This document shows, piece by piece, positions 4,076 to 6,174 of a stretch of DNA of 6,174 nt. The notes beneath the pieces are model-generated. The model was not told the origin of the DNA. It saw only the letters and a list, made by a program, of their open reading frames with translations, and ran no database searches. Positions within the stretch are counted from its first letter, which is position 1; the number at the start of each line of letters is the position of its first letter. Source of the DNA: CAZGLK01 sp964526375 (GTDB lineage: Bacteria; Patescibacteriota; Minisyncoccia; JACQLN01); contig CAZGLK010000044.1 of assembly GCA_964526375.1 (NCBI GenBank), positions 1 through 6,174 on the forward strand. Reading direction: 5' to 3'. The translations under genes and the position numbers were made by a program.

Positions 4076-4148
4076 CCACCCGTAGCTCAGCTGGTAGAGC
4101 AGTTGCCTCTTAAGCAAACGGTCGGAGGTTCGATCCCTCCCGGGTGGA
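4076..4148 (+). tRNA. tRNA-Lys(CUU)
   Basis: The cloverleaf has acceptor CCACCCG/CGGGTGG, D-stem GCTC/GAGC, anticodon stem GTTGC/GCAAA (outermost pair G-A mismatched) with loop CTCTTAA (anticodon CTT), variable CGGTC, T-stem GGAGG/CCTCC with loop TTCGATC, and discriminator A. CCA is not encoded. It reads AAG. It is 73 nt. Confidence 0.93.
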
Positions 4149-4221
4149 CATAGAATAAATTCAAAATTCAAAGTGTCATGCCTACGGCAGATCTCCCGAA
4201 GGGAGACAAAATTCAAAATTT
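4149..4221. repeat. Spacer with TTCAAAATTCAAA repeats
   Basis: AAATTCAAAATTC-type blocks on both sides enclose GTCATGCCTACGGCAG and a hairpin TCTCCC/GGGAGA. No gene is present. Confidence 0.5.
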
Positions 4222-4324
4222 GGGCGCATAGCTCAGTCGGGCCAAAAGCAAACGTCTTTGCTTTTGGCGGGCGATTACATATAATAATTTAGAGAAAATT
4301 GCCCGGGATAGAGCGTTTGGATAT
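4222..4324 (+). pseudogene. tRNA fragment with a D-loop insertion, 3' half missing
   Basis: GGGCGCA-TA-GCTC-AGTCGG (4222-4240) is the 5' end of a tRNA up to G18-G19. About 66 bp of hairpin repeat follow. Then ATA-GAGC-G-TTTGGATAT (4308-4324) continues the D-loop, 3' D-stem and start of the anticodon stem. Removing the insert restores a normal D-arm, GCTC-AGTCGGATA-GAGC. The sequence then runs straight into tRNA-Val, so the 3' half is missing and no tRNA can form. Confidence 0.78.
4241..4306. repeat. Hairpin element inserted in a tRNA D-loop
   Basis: There are two hairpins in series. GCCAAAAGCAAA-CGTC-TTTGCTTTTGGC (4241-4268) is identical, apart from one loop base, to the hairpin at 1450-1477. 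GGGCGATT (4269-4276) then pairs with AATTGCCC (4297-4304). The first ~40 bp, through GGCGGGCGATTACAT, match the borders of the array at 1450-1741, so this is the unexpanded form of the same element. Confidence 0.75.
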
Positions 4325-4399
4325 GCGCGTTTAGCTCAGTGGCAGAGCGTTTGCTCGACACGCAAAAGGCCGCAGGTTCAATCCCTGCAACGCGCACCA
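4325..4399 (+). tRNA. tRNA-Val(GAC) with C33
   Basis: The cloverleaf has acceptor GCGCGTT/AACGCGC, D-stem GCTC/GAGC, anticodon stem TTTGC/GCAAA, T-stem GCAGG/CCTGC with loop TTCAATC, discriminator A and encoded CCA. The anticodon loop reads T-C-G-A-C-A-C, so the anticodon is GAC but position 33 is C instead of the nearly universal U. All stems are intact, so it otherwise looks functional. It directly follows a tRNA fragment. Confidence 0.85.
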
Positions 4400-4421
4400 G
4401 AAATCTTAATGTTGGAAGCTT

Positions 4422-4447
4422 AGCTTCCCACAGAAGCTTCCCACAGA
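4422..4447. repeat. Two tandem copies of AGCTTCCCACAGA
   Basis: A 13-bp unit is repeated exactly twice. Together with the preceding GGAAGCT it offers alternative hairpins just before the terminator. Confidence 0.75.
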
Positions 4448-4450
4448 GCT

Positions 4451-4476
4451 AAAACCCCCGACAAGCGGGGGTTTTT
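4451..4476. terminator. Bidirectional intrinsic terminator
   Basis: AAAACCCCCG/CGGGGGTTTT (10 bp) with loop ACAAG is followed by T on the + strand, and the opposite strand also ends in TTTT. It closes the + strand tRNA cluster after tRNA-Val and the - strand tRNA-fMet transcript. Confidence 0.9.
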
Positions 4477-4487
4477 AGATTTACAAG

Positions 4488-4560
4488 TTGCGGGAGCCGG
4501 ACTCGAACCGGCAATCTTTGGGTTATGAGCCCAACGAGATACCAATTTCTCTATCCCGCT
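4488..4560 (-). tRNA. Initiator tRNA-fMet(CAU)
   Basis: On the - strand the cloverleaf has acceptor AGCGGGA/TCCCGCA with an unpaired A1-A72, D-stem GAGA/TCTC with A11-U24, anticodon stem TTGGG/CCCAA with loop CTCATAA, T-stem GCCGG/CCGGC with loop TTCGAGT, and discriminator A. The 1-72 mismatch, A11-U24 and the three consecutive G-C pairs in the anticodon stem are bacterial initiator marks. CCA is not encoded. It has its own promoter and runs opposite to the other tRNAs. Confidence 0.95.
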
Positions 4561-4567
4561 AGAACTA

Positions 4568-4596
4568 ATGATATTCGCTTAATTTAGACCTGTCAA
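4568..4596 (-). promoter_or_regulatory. Promoter of tRNA-fMet
   Basis: On the - strand: TTGACA (4596-4591), a 17-bp spacer and TATCAT (4573-4568), ending 7 nt before the tRNA 5' end. The start site would fall at or next to the mature 5' end, so the tRNA would have almost no leader. The insertion-sequence target duplication begins at 4597, immediately beyond the -35 box. Confidence 0.82.
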
Positions 4597-4601
4597 TGTT
4601 G

Positions 4602-5717
4602 TGTACTGGTCCACATGATAGTATCCACCTGGGGGTAGCAAATCCGTGAAAGGAAGATATGCTGGTTGCCGTATGACAATATACGGCTCAATACTCCCCG
4701 GCGCAATCAGCATTGCCTGTTCTGCCCTGCGCACGGGACCATTAACCGAGCGGGCAAAGTACAAACTAAAGATTCTTGATTGGCACAGAGATCACGGAGA
4801 AAATATCAGCTTGACCAGCCGCCATTTCGGTCTCACCAGAAAGACAATCCGCGCATGGATCAAGCAGCTGAAACAACAAGGTCCGGTTGGATTAAATGAA
4901 CAATCAAAAGCTCCCAAGAAAAGACCTGTGCCCACAACATCTCCCGAAGCAATCATGCGCATCTGTCAGACACGCAGGCAGTACCCTGTTTGGAGCAAAC
5001 ACAAGATACGGGAGATCGTTGAACGCGATCACGGCATCGTGGTCTCGGCTTCTACGGTCGGCAGAGTATTGAAACGAAGAGGTCTCATTGACAGGAAGAA
5101 GAGCGAAAAGCGCAAGAGAGCGGCGCTGTGCCCCAAACGTCGTTTCCCTCATGGATTCAGTATTTCAAGGGCAGGAGACATGATTCAAATGGACACCAAG
5201 CACATTATGCTCCCCGGAGGCAGAAAGCTCTATCAGTTCACAGCTATTGATGTGCTGACCAAGCAAAGAGTGTTAGACGTATATTCATCTCTGTCTTCAC
5301 GCAACGGAGCGGCGTTCTTGAAAAAATGCCTTGCCGGATTTCCATTTACCATACGCAACCTCCAAACAGATAACGGCTCGGAGTTCCTAAAAGAGTTTGA
5401 GAAGCTGTGCCGAGAGCTAAAGATTCCTCATTACTTCATTTATGCCAGACACCCTAAGCAAAACACCTATGTTGAGATATCGCACGGAGCTGACAAAAGA
5501 GAGTTTTACCAACAAGGAAACGTGTGGCAAAACAGGGAGAAAATGAATGAAGTATTAACCGGTTGGCAGAATATCTGGAATAACTTTCGCCCCCATGAGG
5601 CGCTTGATTACAAAACACCAAGAGCATATTTTGAAGAATTAAGGGGTCGAAACTTAGCAACCAAAGATGTTATCGTTTTACAAACCTAGGTGGATACTAT
5701 GTTGCTGAACCTGGACA
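4602..5717 (+). mobile_element. IS481-like insertion sequence, 1116 bp, complete
   Basis: The ends are imperfect inverted repeats starting TGT: left TGTACTGGTCCA ... ATAGTATCCACCT (4602-4630), right end read inward TGTCCAGGTTCA ... ATAGTATCCACCT (5717-5688). The inner 13 bp are identical and 9 of the outer 12 match. TGTTG lies directly outside both ends (4597-4601 and 5718-5722), a 5-bp target duplication. TGT termini, about 1.1 kb length, a single transposase ORF filling the element and a short target duplication fit the IS481 family. Intact ends and ORF suggest a recent insertion. Confidence 0.88.
4646..5689 (+). CDS. IS481-like DDE transposase, 347 aa
   Basis: This is the transposase of the enclosing element. 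A helix-turn-helix lies at about residues 40-80 (LTSRHFGLTRKTIRAWIKQ), followed by a basic linker and an rve-type RNase H-fold catalytic domain. The DDE triad is Asp183 (QMDTKH), Asp242 (LQTDNGSEF) and Glu277 (YVEISH), with 34 residues between the last two, as in IS3/IS481-type enzymes. The C-terminal NNFRPHEALDYKTPRAYFE is typical of the family. Around the Glu, the usual GYVER-type sequence is TYVEIS, a small departure. The start is taken as GTG with GGGGGT about 10 nt upstream; an ATG at 4673 would give 338 aa. The stop codon overlaps the right inverted repeat. Confidence 0.92.
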   Translation: MKGRYAGCRMTIYGSILPGAISIACSALRTGPLTERAKYKLKILDWHRDHGENISLTSRHFGLTRKTIRAWIKQLKQQGPVGLNEQSKAPKKRPVPTTSPEAIMRICQTRRQYPVWSKHKIREIVERDHGIVVSASTVGRVLKRRGLIDRKKSEKRKRAALCPKRRFPHGFSISRAGDMIQMDTKHIMLPGGRKLYQFTAIDVLTKQRVLDVYSSLSSRNGAAFLKKCLAGFPFTIRNLQTDNGSEFLKEFEKLCRELKIPHYFIYARHPKQNTYVEISHGADKREFYQQGNVWQNREKMNEVLTGWQNIWNNFRPHEALDYKTPRAYFEELRGRNLATKDVIVLQT

Positions 5718-5738
5718 TGTTGGGTGGATAAGCCCCTC

Positions 5739-5767
5739 TTGACTCCTTTTGGCCGCTCGACTACAAT
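5739..5767 (+). promoter_or_regulatory. Sigma70-type promoter directed at 23S rRNA
   Basis: TTGACT (5739-5744), a 17-bp spacer and TACAAT (5762-5767), each with one mismatch to consensus. The predicted start is near 5774, about 285 nt upstream of 23S. It is the best + strand promoter after the terminator at 4451-4476. Before the insertion sequence arrived, its -35 box lay about 21 bp from that of the divergent tRNA-fMet promoter. Confidence 0.72.
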
Positions 5768-5853
5768 GATAATTGCTATGATGATAGTAAAAACTACTAA
5801 TTCCAAATACAAAAGCGGGTAGACGATCGCCATGTTTTGGTTGGTTTTGGATG

Positions 5854-5876
5854 ATCCGCCCGCGGGCGGATTTTTT
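5854..5876 (+). terminator. Intrinsic terminator or attenuator in the 23S leader
   Basis: ATCCGCC-CGCG-GGCGGAT, a compact GC-rich hairpin, is followed by TTTTTT. If transcription starts near 5774 this would release a ~100-nt RNA, unless an antitermination complex reads through into 23S. Confidence 0.72.
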
Positions 5877-5884
5877 CGTATCAA

Positions 5885-5926
5885 GCGCGGATGGACGCGG
5901 ATATATACGCCGATTGACGCGGAAGA
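5885..5926. repeat. Degenerate short tandem repeats of ACGCGGAT type
   Basis: GCGCGGATGG, ACGCGGATATAT, ACGCCGATTG and ACGCGGAAGA follow each other with a 10-12 bp period. No coding sense is apparent. Confidence 0.6.
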
Positions 5927-5944
5927 ACATCGTAGCGAGGTACT

Positions 5945-5973
5945 TTGACAATTTAATAGATAGTAAGTAAGGG
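5945..5973 (+). promoter_or_regulatory. Weak second promoter candidate before 23S
   Basis: A perfect TTGACA at 5945-5950 lies downstream of the leader terminator, but the hexamer 17 bp later is TAAGGG, a poor -10. If used, it would give a ~90-nt leader free of the terminator. Confidence 0.25.
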
Positions 5974-6030
5974 TACCAAAATAAACGGCATTAATGATTT
6001 GCGGTGTCAGAAAGTTAATTTTTAACGAAG

Positions 6031-6062
6031 TCTGGTAACTTAACCAATTAAGTTACTGGGCA
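6031..6062 (+). repeat. Hairpin before 23S, copy B of the 3764 palindrome
   Basis: GTAACTTAA (6035-6043) pairs with TTAAGTTAC (6048-6056), extended outward by G-T and C-G pairs. The right arm TTAAGTTACTGGGCA (6048-6062) is identical to 3782-3796. The left arm differs from copy A at several bases yet still pairs through wobbles, which points to selection on an RNA structure. Confidence 0.7.
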
Positions 6063-6174
6063 GTGTGTATTAAGGGCAATAGGTGGATGCCTTGACTTGA
6101 AGGGCCGATGAAGGACGTAGCGTAACTGCGATAAGCCTCGGGGAGGTGTGTAGCAACCTTTGATCCGGGGATGT
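6060..6174 (+). rRNA. rrl: 23S rRNA, 5' end (continues beyond window)
   Basis: TAAGGGCAATAGGTGGATGCC, GCCGATGAAGGACGTAGC, TGCGATAAGCCTCGGGGAG and CTTTGATCCGGGGATGT follow the order of the first 120 nt of bacterial 23S (B. subtilis: AAGGGCGCACGGTGGATGCC, CCGATGAAGGACG, CTTTGATCCGGAGAT). Counting back from GGTGGATGCC as in B. subtilis puts the 5' end at about 6060, with an uncertainty of roughly 15 nt because the first helix is not conserved in sequence. 23S probably depends on its own promoter here. Confidence 0.93.

Noticed and set aside
3787..4216. - strand ORFs of 60 and 123 aa over the tRNA cluster
   Set aside because: They are antisense translations of tRNA genes, a common false protein prediction.

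Overview
The window runs from the 3' end of a 16S rRNA gene (1-90 and 977-1103) to the first ~115 bases of a 23S rRNA gene (from about 6060), both on the + strand. About 5 kb separates them (about 3.8 kb without the insertion sequence), where most bacteria have a few hundred bases. The 16S gene carries an ~886-nt group I intron encoding a LAGLIDADG homing endonuclease, and a tRNA-Phe carries a second group I intron. Intron-bearing 16S genes, split rRNA loci, tRNAs often lacking encoded CCA, AT-rich degenerate inverted repeats and a 100-N scaffold gap together suggest a metagenome-assembled genome of the Candidate Phyla Radiation (Patescibacteria). This is an inference; no marker in the window proves it.

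Layout: (1) 1-1103, 16S 3' domain with intron and endonuclease gene. (2) 1104-1500, spacer with inverted repeats and a 38-nt perfect palindrome. (3) 1450-1924, a 76-bp tandem repeat array holding the N gap, then tRNA-Ile(GAU) inside an extended inverted repeat, then a 5'-truncated second tRNA-Ile. (4) 1973-2424, tRNA-Phe(GAA) split by a group I intron, then tRNA-Gly(GCC). (5) 2601-3687, a promoter, a stand-alone receiver-domain protein (+), a terminator, and a convergent exported N-acetylmuramoyl-L-alanine amidase (-). (6) 3723-4476, a promoter, a palindrome, tRNA-Met/Ile2(CAU), tRNA-Asp(GUC), tRNA-Lys(CUU) and tRNA-Val(GAC), interleaved with three tRNA fragments and hairpin repeats, closed by a bidirectional terminator. 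(7) 4488-4596, initiator tRNA-fMet on the - strand with its own promoter. (8) 4602-5717, a complete 1116-bp IS481-like element with 5-bp target duplications. (9) 5739-6174, a good sigma70-type promoter, a leader with an intrinsic terminator, a hairpin that repeats the one before the tRNA cluster, and the 23S 5' end.

Functionally this looks like a broken-up rRNA operon. Terminators at 3067-3104 and 4451-4476, plus opposite-strand genes, mean 23S probably cannot be made as part of the 16S transcript; the promoter at 5739-5767 is the best candidate for separate expression. The insertion sequence landed between two divergent promoters (tRNA-fMet and the 23S-ward one) and left both intact.

The most unusual material is the tRNA mosaic. 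Partial tRNAs break at the G18-G19 end of the D-loop. A hairpin repeat sits inside a D-loop at one site and expands into the 76-bp array at another. Two intact tRNAs have acceptor stems extended by 11-13 bp of flanking complementarity. The 16S itself has a non-standard anti-Shine-Dalgarno tail.
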